A DNA stretch of 64,000 nucleotides from Pirellulales bacterium (GTDB lineage Bacteria; Planctomycetota; Planctomycetia; Pirellulales; JACPPG01), in the NCBI GenBank assembly GCA_036499395.1, contig DASYDW010000063.1, positions 379,911-443,910 on the forward strand, given 5' to 3'. Below the pieces are notes generated by a model. That model did not search any database, had not been told where the DNA came from, and saw only the letters and a program-made list of their open reading frames with translations. Shown here one piece after another: positions 26,747 through 35,397 of the stretch; positions within the stretch are counted from its first letter, which is position 1, and each line of letters begins with the position of its first letter. The position numbers were made by a program, and so were the translations under genes.

Positions 26747-27595
26747 ATGTCGCCGCGCATGCATGCCCCGTCATCGCCGCAGGTCTTTCTCATCACCGGC
26801 TGCGCGAGCGGCATCGGCCGGCACCTCGCCGAGCGCGCCGTAGCGGCCGGACACAGCCTGCTGGCGACGGATCTCAATGCCGACGCACTTGCCCGCGAGG
26901 CGCAGCGCCTAACGTGGCGTTCGCCCCAGGTCGAAACAGCGACGCTCGACGTGCGCGACCCGGCCGCCTGGCGAACCACCGTCGACCGCACAATAAACAC
27001 ATTCGGGCGTCTCGACGTCCTGATCAACGTCGCTGGTATCATTCAGCCGGGCTACGTGTATGACATCTCGCCCGAGGAGATGCTGTTGCATATCGACGTC
27101 AATGCCCGTGGCGTGATGCTCGGCACGCAAACGGCCGCCCGGCAGATGGTCCGCCAAGGGCATGGGCATATCATCAATATCGCCTCGATGGCCGGCATCG
27201 CGCCGATCCCAGGCATCGCCTCGTACACGGCGTCGAAGTTCGCCGTCCGCGGCTTCACGCTGGCCGTGGCACACGAGCTGCGCGAGCATGGCGTCAGCGT
27301 TTCGTGCGTCTGTCCCGACGCGGTCGAGACCCCCATGCTCGATCTGCAAATGTCGCACGCGGCCGCAGCGCTGACGTTTAGCTCGAAGCGATTCTTGACC
27401 GTCGAAGACGTCGGAAGTGCGATTTTCGACCACGTGTTGCTGCGACGACCGCTCGAGGTAACGCTTCCCCGCAGCCGTGGTTGGCTGGCAAAGTTAACGT
27501 CACTATGGCCGGCAACCACGGGGTGGCTCTTGCCGTCGCTCACCAAAGACAGCCTGAAGCGGCAAGCCGAATATCGCCGCCAAAAAGAATCGTAG
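26747..27595 (+). CDS. SDR-family oxidoreductase
   Basis: A 282-residue classical short-chain dehydrogenase/reductase. The NAD(P)-binding motif is TGCASGIG (about residues 18-25), NVAG follows near 91, and the catalytic triad region is seen as IINIASMAG (Ser) and SYTASK (Tyr, Lys) near 157. ATDLNADAL after strand 2 suggests NAD preference because of the Asp. CPDAVETPM is the usual segment after the active site. The C-terminus has a hydrophobic, possibly membrane-associated stretch (LTSLWPATTGWLLPSL). The substrate cannot be predicted. ATG start at 26747. Confidence 0.9.
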   Translation: MSPRMHAPSSPQVFLITGCASGIGRHLAERAVAAGHSLLATDLNADALAREAQRLTWRSPQVETATLDVRDPAAWRTTVDRTINTFGRLDVLINVAGIIQPGYVYDISPEEMLLHIDVNARGVMLGTQTAARQMVRQGHGHIINIASMAGIAPIPGIASYTASKFAVRGFTLAVAHELREHGVSVSCVCPDAVETPMLDLQMSHAAAALTFSSKRFLTVEDVGSAIFDHVLLRRPLEVTLPRSRGWLAKLTSLWPATTGWLLPSLTKDSLKRQAEYRRQKES

Positions 27596-27612
27596 ATTTC
27601 GTACGGTGAATT

Positions 27613-27664
27613 GATTGCACGATGCAATCACGTGCGACGCCGCGGTGCCCACAGGGCACTCTAC
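27613..27664. repeat. Hairpin plus intergenic repeat, copy 2
   Basis: GATTGCA (27613-27619) and TGCAATC (27623-27629) form a perfect 7-bp hairpin. The following gccgcggtgcccacagggca segment forms a second hairpin (GTGCCC-ACA-GGGCAC) and closely resembles the element at 24763-24791. It lies between convergent genes, so it may also end transcription of both. Confidence 0.5.
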
Positions 27665-27675
27665 CAGAACAGACG

Positions 27676-29604
27676 CTATCCGCGCCCCGGTTTGCGCCGC
27701 AGCCACAGCTCGACCAACGCTCGCGTGTTCGAACGAAAAGTGTCCGTCACGGCCTGCTCGAAGTCGCGTTCTTCGACCAGCGCCGCGATCAGCGATTGAA
27801 ACGCCGGCAGCTTCTGAGTCAGGCTGCGGACAAAGGCGTAGCTGCGCGCGGACAGTTCCGCATCGAACACCGTGGCCGATAGGAAAGCGTCCGGCGTATC
27901 AGTCGCCGGCAGGTTTTGCACGTCGGCCTCCCATTGCTTCACTAACGGGTTGCGCGGCTCGACGCGTGCTGCGATCGCGCGGGCTGCTCCGGCCGCGAAC
28001 CAGGGGGGCAGATTGTTGAAACTCAACAAAAACCCGCCAGCGATTTGCTCGGCAATCAGGGCCGGTAAGATCGCGTCGTTGTCCGTGCTGGCGGTGACGC
28101 ACGCGTACAGGTCCGAACCTTTGACGTTCGCATGCCCTGCAGCGCCGCGCGGTGCTTCGCGCCCCTCGACCATGCGAACGAACTCGCTGTAGTCGAACTG
28201 CCGTTTCAGCACGAAAACGGCCAGGGTCCCCTTCACGAGTGGTGTCTCGGGGTCGAGCTTCAACAGCTTCACGATCTTGACGCGTTCGGCCTCGGCCAGT
28301 TCCGAGATCTCGTTCAATCGCGCCGACGAGACGTTGCCCATCAGAATAAAATTCGAGGTCTGTACCTCCTGCGCAGCTTCGTCCGGCGCTGCCAGAGCCC
28401 ACAACTTGTGCGCCTGGGCCACTCGCTTGGTGGTTAATTCTTCATGCGTCATCCGACCGGCGAGCGATTCTTCGACCGCCACGCGCAGCGGCGCCGCCGC
28501 ATCCGAGCCGTCGAACTTGGCTCCTTCTTTCAACCAGGTCTCGAACTGTGCGATCTCTTGATCCGAAAGCGGCGGCTTATCGAGCGGCATCCGGTCACCA
28601 TCAATGCCGCGAATTCGCTTCAGCAGTAAACTCTCGGTCGGCTTGTCCGCTTCGATGGCCTTGCCCGTCGTGCCTCCTTGCAGCAGTCCGGCGAAGGTTT
28701 CGAGCCGCAACTGTCCGCCCGGGTTGTCGCCACCGTGGCAGCCGACGCAATGCTTCACGAGCACCGGAGCCAGATCGCGGGCGAACTGCACGCTCTCTTT
28801 GCCGGTCGCTTTGACGAGCCCGTCCATTTCCGTCTCGGACGGCTTCTGGCCCAATGGAGCTGTGCGATCGGTGCCGTCGAAAAGTGCTCCGGCATTGATC
28901 CAGCGCGAAATCAGGTCCAACTCCTCGGGCGTGACTTTGGTGCCGGTCTTGGGCATCGCACCCGAAAGCATCAGATTCGCCATCCGGCTGTCTTGAGCGC
29001 TACCGGGGGTGAGGATCGGACCGTTACGCGTCCCTTTCTCGAGTGCCGCGAACGTTGCCATGCTCAGCCCGCCGCGCGAGCCGCGCACATGGCAATTGCC
29101 ACACTTGGCGATCAAGATCGGTGCGACATCGGATGTGAAACTTGGTCCTGTCGGCAAGGCCTTGGCGGTCTTACGCGGCTTAGCTGGCTTCTTGGCCTTG
29201 GCAGTTGCTGCTGCGGGGGTTGATCCGGCCGGCTTCTTTTTACTCTCGGTCGCCTTATCTGCCGGAGCACCGGTTTTTGACTCTGCGGGGGCAGTGGTCG
29301 CCGGTGCCTTGAGCTTCGTGAGCGCCCGATCCCCGGCGGCGATGCGCTCCTCGAGTGCATCGACCTTGGTGCGCATGGCAGGCGAGAGGTCGCCGTCGCT
29401 CACACTCTTAAGCGTTGTTTTGGCTTCGGCCAGCGCCGCAGCGGCCTTATCGAGCTGCTTTTCGCGGAATGCCTTGCCCGCCGTGGCCAGCGACTGATCG
29501 ACAGACTTGATCGCGTCGTCCGTCTCGTCGGCGATGGCGGGGTCAGCCAACCCGATCGTCAGGGACCATCCAGCGACGGCCACGAGAAGAATTGCCGTGC
29601 GCAT
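27676..29604 (-). CDS. Exported protein with two planctomycete cytochrome-C domains
   Basis: A 642-residue protein from the ATG at 29604, where a signal peptide begins (RTAILLVAVAGWSLTIGLADPAIA). A helical region and an Ala/Lys/Pro-rich linker of about 60 residues follow. There are two tandem cytochrome-C-like domains, each with one heme site: CGNCH near residue 170 and CVGCH near 285, each followed by a segment ending in W(I/L)xxGAxFDGxD. The C-terminal 250 residues resemble the MA-like gluzincin peptidase region of planctomycete proteins, but LIAEQIAGGF stands where HExxH would be, so it is probably not a working peptidase. Role in redox or polymer binding is unknown. Confidence 0.82.
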   Translation of the reverse strand: MRTAILLVAVAGWSLTIGLADPAIADETDDAIKSVDQSLATAGKAFREKQLDKAAAALAEAKTTLKSVSDGDLSPAMRTKVDALEERIAAGDRALTKLKAPATTAPAESKTGAPADKATESKKKPAGSTPAAATAKAKKPAKPRKTAKALPTGPSFTSDVAPILIAKCGNCHVRGSRGGLSMATFAALEKGTRNGPILTPGSAQDSRMANLMLSGAMPKTGTKVTPEELDLISRWINAGALFDGTDRTAPLGQKPSETEMDGLVKATGKESVQFARDLAPVLVKHCVGCHGGDNPGGQLRLETFAGLLQGGTTGKAIEADKPTESLLLKRIRGIDGDRMPLDKPPLSDQEIAQFETWLKEGAKFDGSDAAAPLRVAVEESLAGRMTHEELTTKRVAQAHKLWALAAPDEAAQEVQTSNFILMGNVSSARLNEISELAEAERVKIVKLLKLDPETPLVKGTLAVFVLKRQFDYSEFVRMVEGREAPRGAAGHANVKGSDLYACVTASTDNDAILPALIAEQIAGGFLLSFNNLPPWFAAGAARAIAARVEPRNPLVKQWEADVQNLPATDTPDAFLSATVFDAELSARSYAFVRSLTQKLPAFQSLIAALVEERDFEQAVTDTFRSNTRALVELWLRRKPGRG

Positions 29605-29792
29605 GCGCAAAGCCTGTGCCTCGTTCCCAGAAATCCCGTCAGTACGCCGTGACAAGAGATTTGTACGGCAGCCAGTTCCGTGGCATTCATTATAGAAGTG
29701 CGCAAGCGCCGCCGTCCAACGGTTTTCGGTCACTCGTGTCCATTCGCGGACGGCACAGCATAATGGCGGCAGCGCTCAGCGAATGCGCGCGA

Positions 29793-30503
29793 TCAGTGCT
29801 GGCCATGATGCCGACGGCGGACCGGCTTCTTCAGGCTGCGGCTGCGCTCAGCGTTGGTGGGCTGATAACCGTGCCGCACAGCGAACCACTCGGCGAACCG
29901 CTCGCGGTCGATCGCGCGCGAGTTCCGATCGTCCAACAGGTGCCCAAGCTCGTGAATCAGGATGTTGTTGAGATAGAAGTCCTTGATCGCGGCCTCGGTC
30001 CAAACCAGCTTCCAGCCACCACCCGGATTGCGCAACCACCGGCCGCCATACATGTTGGCCTCGTTGCGCTGATTCGGCTTAGGGGGCTGGTCGTAGTATT
30101 CGACCAAGCCCAGTTCGATCGGGTACAGGTACAGTGTCGTTCCCCACTGCATGCCGTAGCAGGGGAAACTCTGCTTCTTGCGCGTGATGCGGCTGAATTG
30201 CACCACCTCGAGCGACTTCAGAAACGACGGGGGCAACTGGGCCAAGCGGTCGCGCACCTCTTGGGGGGTCACGACGTGCTGATATCCGACACCTGGATCC
30301 TGGATGACGAAACGGTAGTTCGCGCCGTCTTCGCGCGGTTCGTACCAGTTCTCGGGCGGGGCAAAGGGGAGCCGCTCGTTACGGTGCCCGAAACGAGCAC
30401 GATTACTCAATGGGACCCCCTGCCGCGCAGGACGAGCCACCGGCGCCGTACTCCGTTCGTGGGGGATCGGACCTCGTTTATACGATTTTCTGACGGCACG
30501 CAT
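29793..30503 (-). CDS. HELGH-motif protein of unknown function
   Basis: A 236-residue protein from the ATG at 30503; the frame stays open to 30611, so a longer form is possible. The middle has NILIHELGHLLDDRNS (about 185-200), an HExxH zinc-peptidase-like motif, with RFAEWFAVRHGY shortly after, which could give the third ligand. Upstream blocks FVIQDPGVGYQHVVTP and GTTLYLYPIE have no family I can name. The last 15 residues are Arg/Lys-rich. There is no signal peptide. A metalloprotease is possible but unproven. Confidence 0.65.
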   Translation of the reverse strand: MRAVRKSYKRGPIPHERSTAPVARPARQGVPLSNRARFGHRNERLPFAPPENWYEPREDGANYRFVIQDPGVGYQHVVTPQEVRDRLAQLPPSFLKSLEVVQFSRITRKKQSFPCYGMQWGTTLYLYPIELGLVEYYDQPPKPNQRNEANMYGGRWLRNPGGGWKLVWTEAAIKDFYLNNILIHELGHLLDDRNSRAIDRERFAEWFAVRHGYQPTNAERSRSLKKPVRRRHHGQH

Positions 30504-31050
30504 CGCGGACCACACCAGGAAAAAAGACCAGGGATGAGGAAGCAGTAGCGGTTCAAAAACCAATCCCTGGCGGGTCTGCGTTTGAGGATCGCAAACCGGT
30601 CGGTCCATCATGGAAACTGGACGCTAAAGGCCCCACCCGGCCTCCCCAGTGGGGAAGCCCCGGACAGGGCCCTCAGTCTCATCCTAGCGGGCCGTTGGAT
30701 CAGAAAGCAAGCGACCTACGTAAGTGGCATTACTTCAATGCCTTACGACTTCCATTTTACCGCCCTTGACATTCCAAAATGACCCCCGTAGTCCCTCCGC
30801 CCGAGAAGCTGCAGGAGACCCCAAAAACCTGAATGCGCGCCTCGAAATCGGCGCGCGAACTTTCGCGCACATGAGCGCGCTGAAAGCACCTCGCAGCACT
30901 CATCACGAAAGCGCGAACGTTGCGAAAACAAAAGTAGCGAAGTTGCCGATCCGAGATTCGTCTCTCGGCAACGCGCGATCACGTCCTAGAATGATGTCGA
31001 GCGACAGCTCGTCGCGCCTGAAAACGCTACCGACGAAGGACTCGATCCGC

Positions 31051-31284
31051 GTGAAGGTCGTTCTCTATACCCGCCAGGGCTGCCACCTGTGCGACGACGC
31101 ACTAGCACTCCTGCGCCGGCACGGTCTGGAACCTGGCGAGGTCGACATCGACCAGTACCCTGACCTTCGCGATCGCTACAATTTGTGCGTGCCTGTGGTC
31201 GAAATCGATGGTCGCGAGCGCTTTCGCGGGCGCATCGACTTGCGGCTGCTGCGGCGCCTGATTGCAGGCCGTTCGGCCGATTAG
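31051..31284 (+). CDS. Glutaredoxin-like thioredoxin-fold protein
   Basis: The conserved core is 77 residues from the GTG at 31051 (GAAGGA ten bases upstream): VVLYTRQGCHLCDDALALL with the redox CxxC (CHLC), then DIDQYPDLRDRYNLCVPVVEIDG, including the cis-Pro of the thioredoxin fold. In-frame ATGs at 30991 and 30994 would add about 20 unconserved residues. Family members (DUF836/glutaredoxin-like) reduce disulfides or have unknown targets. The gene stands on its own in front of thiO. Confidence 0.78.
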   Translation: MKVVLYTRQGCHLCDDALALLRRHGLEPGEVDIDQYPDLRDRYNLCVPVVEIDGRERFRGRIDLRLLRRLIAGRSAD

Positions 31285-31442
31285 CCGTGCAATCTCTTGC
31301 GGCTTCGCGACAGCGTGCCCCAAGGGGCGAGAGCGGTTGCATTGCGACCATGTCCTGGCCCTCGACGCCCCCTCGGCACGCTCTAGAATGGCCGCTGGGA
31401 CGGGCAACATCGCCGTCCGACGATTGAAAAACGGAGCGGAAC

Positions 31443-32576
31443 GTGGCGGAAGACTGCCTGATTCTCGGCGGGGGCGTAATCGGCCTCTCGCTAGCCTATG
31501 AGCTGGCGGGCGCAGGCGCGTCGGTCCACGTCGTCGAGCGCGGCACCACCGGACGCGAGGCATCCTGGGCTGGCGCCGGCATTTTGCCCCCCGGCAATAT
31601 CACAGACCCGCAAACGGCCGACGAGCGTCTGATCCGCCTTTGCCACGACCTGCACCCACGCTGGTCGGCTCAGTTACGCGAAGAAACCGGCATCGATAAC
31701 GAATATCGCCGCACCGGAGGGCTGTATCTCGCTCGGACGGCCGAGGAAGCAACGGCCGTCCGGCAGCAGGGACACAAATGGCGCGATCTCGGCATCTCGG
31801 TCGAGTTCCCCACGGCTTCGCAGCTACGAGATATCGAACCAGCACTTGCCTGGGCCAAGACCGATTCTGAGAACGCAGAATCAGAGAACGACGATGCCTT
31901 GTTCGCTCCCGACGAAGCTCAACTACGCAACCCCCGCCATCTACGCGCTTTACGAGCAGCTTGTGCCGCGCGAGGTGTCCGTCTGACCGAAGGGGAAAGC
32001 GTCGAAGATTTCGAAATCGCGGGCAAACGGGTCACCGGCGTGCGAACCGCTGCGAATCGCCACGTTGCCGGCGCGATTTGTGTCACCGGGGGTGCCTGGA
32101 GCAAGGCCGCACTGGCTCGCCTCGGCACGACGATCGCCTTGAAGCCGATTCGCGGACAGATCGCGCTCTTGCAGGCCCCAGCGAAATTACTGCGGCGCGT
32201 TATCAACGACGGAAAGCGTTACCTCGTACCCCGCGCCGATGGCCGTGTGCTGGTCGGTTCGACCGAGGAAGACGTTGGATTTCTGAAACGTACGACGGTC
32301 GAGGCCATCGGCGAGCTGCTACGATTCGCGGGCGAGCTGGTCCCGGGCCTGCAACAAGCTACGCTGGAAACATCATGGGCCGGATTGCGACCGATGACTC
32401 CCGACGAGCGCCCCTATCTGGGGCGCGTGCCGGACTTCGAGAACGCCTTTGTCGCCGCAGGACATTTTCGAGCCGGCCTGCAACTCTCGCCGGGCACGGC
32501 CGTCATCATGCGGCAAGCAATGCTCGGCCAGCCGATTGAACTGGAACTGGCCGCGTTTCGTGTCGACCGAGGATGA
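31443..32576 (+). CDS. thiO: Glycine oxidase ThiO-like FAD enzyme
   Basis: A 377-residue FAD-dependent oxidoreductase of the DAO family. CLILGGGVIGLSLAYELAGAG (first 25 residues; GxGxxG) binds FAD, and VERGTTGREASWAGAGIL is the following flavin-contact block. The family end, WAGLRPMTPDERPYLGRVP and then AAGHFRAGLQLSPGTA, is intact. ThiO oxidises glycine to the imine used for the thiazole of thiamine; closely related amine oxidases share these blocks, so the substrate is probable rather than sure. GTG start preceded by GGAG. The next gene follows after 18 bases, likely as an operon. Confidence 0.85.
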   Translation: MAEDCLILGGGVIGLSLAYELAGAGASVHVVERGTTGREASWAGAGILPPGNITDPQTADERLIRLCHDLHPRWSAQLREETGIDNEYRRTGGLYLARTAEEATAVRQQGHKWRDLGISVEFPTASQLRDIEPALAWAKTDSENAESENDDALFAPDEAQLRNPRHLRALRAACAARGVRLTEGESVEDFEIAGKRVTGVRTAANRHVAGAICVTGGAWSKAALARLGTTIALKPIRGQIALLQAPAKLLRRVINDGKRYLVPRADGRVLVGSTEEDVGFLKRTTVEAIGELLRFAGELVPGLQQATLETSWAGLRPMTPDERPYLGRVPDFENAFVAAGHFRAGLQLSPGTAVIMRQAMLGQPIELELAAFRVDRG

Positions 32577-32594
32577 ATGGAGTACGAAAGTTAA

Positions 32595-33329
32595 ATGGCA
32601 GTTGATACCCCCGCCACGGTCGCCGTCATCGGCGCAGGCCCCATCGGTCTTGAAGCCGCGCTCTACGCGCGATTCCTGGGCTACGACGTGCGTATCTTCG
32701 AACGAAACGTCGCTGCCGGCAATCTGCTCACTACCGACGCCACGTGGCACTGCGCCTGGCGCGAAAGCATTTCGCCGCTGGGTATCGCGGCGTTAGCCGC
32801 TCAACAACCCAACTGGCAACCGCCACCGACTGAGACGATCCTGCGAGCGGCCGAGCTGGCCGAGCTGTATTTCGTCCCTCTCGCGCAATCAGACCTGCTA
32901 GTGGACAACCTGCTCGTCGGTCGCGAAGTGATCGGCATCGAGCGCGACCTGGCCCCCGGTGAACTTCCCGAAGAGGACGAAGTCACCGGCTTCCGGCTGC
33001 GAATCCGCTCGACCGAGGGAGAGGAAGTCGAAACAGCCGATATCGTGATCGACACATCGGGCATCGTCCCCACGGCTGACGCCGAGCGTTTAGTCTTTGG
33101 CGCGTTACGCTTCGCCGAGTCCGAAGGCGAGGCTTCGATCCCGAGCGACACATCGCCGCAGCGGCTGCTGACGGCCGAAGCGGACTATTACGTTCTGGGG
33201 ATGAAAAGTGCGAAAGTCCCCAGCGAATTCCGGTATGTCGACGGGCTGCGGCAGATCCGAGACTTGTTCACGATCATCGCCGACCGTTCCTCGCTCGACC
33301 TGTACGCCAACGTCGCCGCGACGAACTGA
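32595..33329 (+). CDS. Short FAD/NAD(P)-binding protein
   Basis: A 244-residue protein with a clear dinucleotide fold: VAVIGAGPIGLEAALYARFLG (residues 9-29) and FERNVAAGNL. A second motif, DIVIDTSGIVPTA near 152, resembles the GD/TG motif of flavin monooxygenases. It is much shorter than usual flavoprotein reductases or monooxygenases (around 400 residues), and the expected second domain is missing, so it is a minimal or decayed relative. It lies 18 bases after thiO on the same strand, which suggests a linked role, but no pathway can be assigned. Confidence 0.7.
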   Translation: MAVDTPATVAVIGAGPIGLEAALYARFLGYDVRIFERNVAAGNLLTTDATWHCAWRESISPLGIAALAAQQPNWQPPPTETILRAAELAELYFVPLAQSDLLVDNLLVGREVIGIERDLAPGELPEEDEVTGFRLRIRSTEGEEVETADIVIDTSGIVPTADAERLVFGALRFAESEGEASIPSDTSPQRLLTAEADYYVLGMKSAKVPSEFRYVDGLRQIRDLFTIIADRSSLDLYANVAATN

Positions 33330-33332
33330 TCG

Positions 33333-34379
33333 TCACGGTTGGTCGTGCGATTCGTCCCGGATCGGCTCGCAAGTTCCGTCCCTGCGGAACGAACCGGTGT
33401 GCAGGTAACGACGTGTCAGTTCTTGGACCGATCGATTGGCCATCAGTGACGAGTGCAGCGCGTCGACCAGGACAAAATCGCTGGCCCCGACCAGGCGGGC
33501 CTCGGCCACGCGTACGGTGCCGTCGTCGTCGCCATCCAGCAACGGATTAAACCCGCTCTGATTACCTCGGCCGCCAGCGATGATCCCGAACTCGCAGGGT
33601 GGCGTCGACAGGTGTGGCTCCAACTCGCGCCAGCGATGCGCCAATTGCTGGGCGGATTCTCCCAGCGTCGTATCGAAGATCGCATTGCCCCCCAGAGTGT
33701 CCGCCACGCGCGAGCCATGGTTGGGCGGACCAAGCATGACAAACCGCCCCAGCCGCGGATCACTACGACCCTCGTGCGCGGCCGCATGGTCTGACAAGTA
33801 GTGACGAATCACGAGGTTGCCGAGGCTGTGAGCCACGAAATGGATCTCGCGCGCTCCCTGCAGATTGGCCATGATCGAACGCAGCGCCGCCGCATGGTCA
33901 GCTACTGACGCCCTCGTGCTGGGATAAGCGACGCTGATCACGGTCCAAGTGCTGTCCTCTTCCAACGCTTCGACCAAGGGGGCCATCTGTTGCCGGCTTC
34001 CCAACAGGCCGTGCAGCACCAACACCACGGTCCCATGTACAGGCTCGACGACGCCGCGCCGTTTCAGGTCGTTCAAATGTGTTTGGCACGAATCCTGGCT
34101 TCCCCAAGCTCGCCGCACATCGTCCGGATCGAGCAGGCGACAATGGCCTGTCATGACGTTGCGCTGGATGCGCCAACGTCCGCAGCAGACGACGTCCCCC
34201 CACAACTGCGTTCCGCCGCGCGTCGGCGCGACGACATTGGGAGGATCGGCCAGAAAATTCGCGCGAATCACGGGCCAGCGCGAAAGGCCCAACGGCTCGT
34301 CAGCCTGCGAAGCATGGCCGGCGAACAACAGAATCAGAATCGATCGCGCGAGTTGAACGCAGACCCAGCGCATCGGCAT
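33333..34379 (-). CDS. Lipase / alpha-beta hydrolase, exported
   Basis: A 348-residue protein from the ATG at 34379, with signal peptide RWVCVQLARSILILLFAGHA. The core is an alpha/beta hydrolase: VVLVLHGLLGSRQQM provides the oxyanion region, FVAHSLGNLVIRHYL the nucleophile elbow (HSLGN, Ser as nucleophile) and FVMLGPPNHGS the following strand. GDDDGTVRV and the later DALHSSLM are candidates for the acid and histidine of the triad. Related to lipase/PGAP1-like esterases. The substrate is unknown. It converges on the flavoprotein gene with only three bases between them. Confidence 0.86.
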   Translation of the reverse strand: MPMRWVCVQLARSILILLFAGHASQADEPLGLSRWPVIRANFLADPPNVVAPTRGGTQLWGDVVCCGRWRIQRNVMTGHCRLLDPDDVRRAWGSQDSCQTHLNDLKRRGVVEPVHGTVVLVLHGLLGSRQQMAPLVEALEEDSTWTVISVAYPSTRASVADHAAALRSIMANLQGAREIHFVAHSLGNLVIRHYLSDHAAAHEGRSDPRLGRFVMLGPPNHGSRVADTLGGNAIFDTTLGESAQQLAHRWRELEPHLSTPPCEFGIIAGGRGNQSGFNPLLDGDDDGTVRVAEARLVGASDFVLVDALHSSLMANRSVQELTRRYLHTGSFRRDGTCEPIRDESHDQP

Positions 34380-34537
34380 GGCCTCGTGCTGACGCCAAAC
34401 GACACATCCCCCACTAAGCAAGGGGGCGGTACGCTAGCAGCCACGATCCACCGGGGCAAGATCAGTCGTACACCGAGAGCACGGCCAAGAGTGCCTCGCC
34501 CCCCCACAATGGTGGAAGCGACGCCAAACCCGTCGTC

Positions 34538-35362
34538 CTAGCAGGACGTGATGGTGACCAGATCCTGCCCCACCGCCTCGATGTGGGCCGGCCCGATCGT
34601 GCGATATTCTTCGGCAAAGCCGACCAGCAAAGCCAGGTCGCACAGCCGGTTGATCTGTCGCGGAATACCGTGCGACATTTCATGCACGGCCTCGATCGCG
34701 GCGGGCTCGAAGATTGTGCGGTCACTCCCCGCCACGGCCAGCCGATGTTGTACATACGACATGGTCTCTTCGATCGATAGCGACCGGATCAGGCATTTAA
34801 CGGCCAGCCGCTCTTCTAGCTGAGGCATCCGCGAGAGCATCGGCGCCAGCCCGGTCTGACCGACCAGAAGCAAGGTCAGCGCAGGTCCACTTGCCGCTTC
34901 GAAGTTCAACAGCAACCGCAGCGCCTCGAAGGCCCGACCACCGTCGATCAGGTGCGCTTCGTCGATCGCGATGACGGCGTGCCCCCCTTGGGCGGCGATT
35001 TCGGCGAGACGGTGTTGAATCCGCCGCACGCTGGTGTCGGTCGACGGCGCCGCGGAATCACGTTCCGAAGTCGCTTGCAGTTCGACGGCCAGATACGCCA
35101 GCAGGTCAGCAACTGGCATCTGCGGAAAAACCAGATGCACGAAGGGGCGATAGCTCTCCGGCAGTTGCTCGGCCAACATCCGCACGAGCATCGTCTTGCC
35201 GCAGCCCGAGGGGCCAATCAACAAGGCCGCGCCACGCCGGTTCTCGATCGCGTAGCGCAGCTTCAGAAGCGCTCCTTGATGCGTTTCGGTGGGGTAGTAG
35301 GCCTTCGCTTCGCACTGTGTGGCGAACGGTTTCTGCTGCAACTGCCAGTAGGCTTCGTACAT
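34538..35362 (-). CDS. ExeA-type AAA ATPase
   Basis: A 274-residue ATPase from the ATG at 35362 (MYEAYWQLQQKPF is the classic ExeA/GspA N-terminus, so the upstream ATG at 35431 is rejected). Walker A LIGPSGCGKTMLVR (about 49-62), Walker B AVIAIDEAHLI (about 129-139), and a sensor-like VGQTGL; the end HGIPRQINRLCDLALLVGF matches the AAA_22 family C-terminal part. ExeA proteins drive assembly of envelope secretion complexes, or act with exopolysaccharide systems. It follows the BY-kinase-like gene by 35 bases and completes a three-gene operon. Confidence 0.9.
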   Translation of the reverse strand: MYEAYWQLQQKPFATQCEAKAYYPTETHQGALLKLRYAIENRRGAALLIGPSGCGKTMLVRMLAEQLPESYRPFVHLVFPQMPVADLLAYLAVELQATSERDSAAPSTDTSVRRIQHRLAEIAAQGGHAVIAIDEAHLIDGGRAFEALRLLLNFEAASGPALTLLLVGQTGLAPMLSRMPQLEERLAVKCLIRSLSIEETMSYVQHRLAVAGSDRTIFEPAAIEAVHEMSHGIPRQINRLCDLALLVGFAEEYRTIGPAHIEAVGQDLVTITSC

Positions 35363-35397
35363 GATTCGAATCGCCCGATTGAATAGGTGGATCCGCG

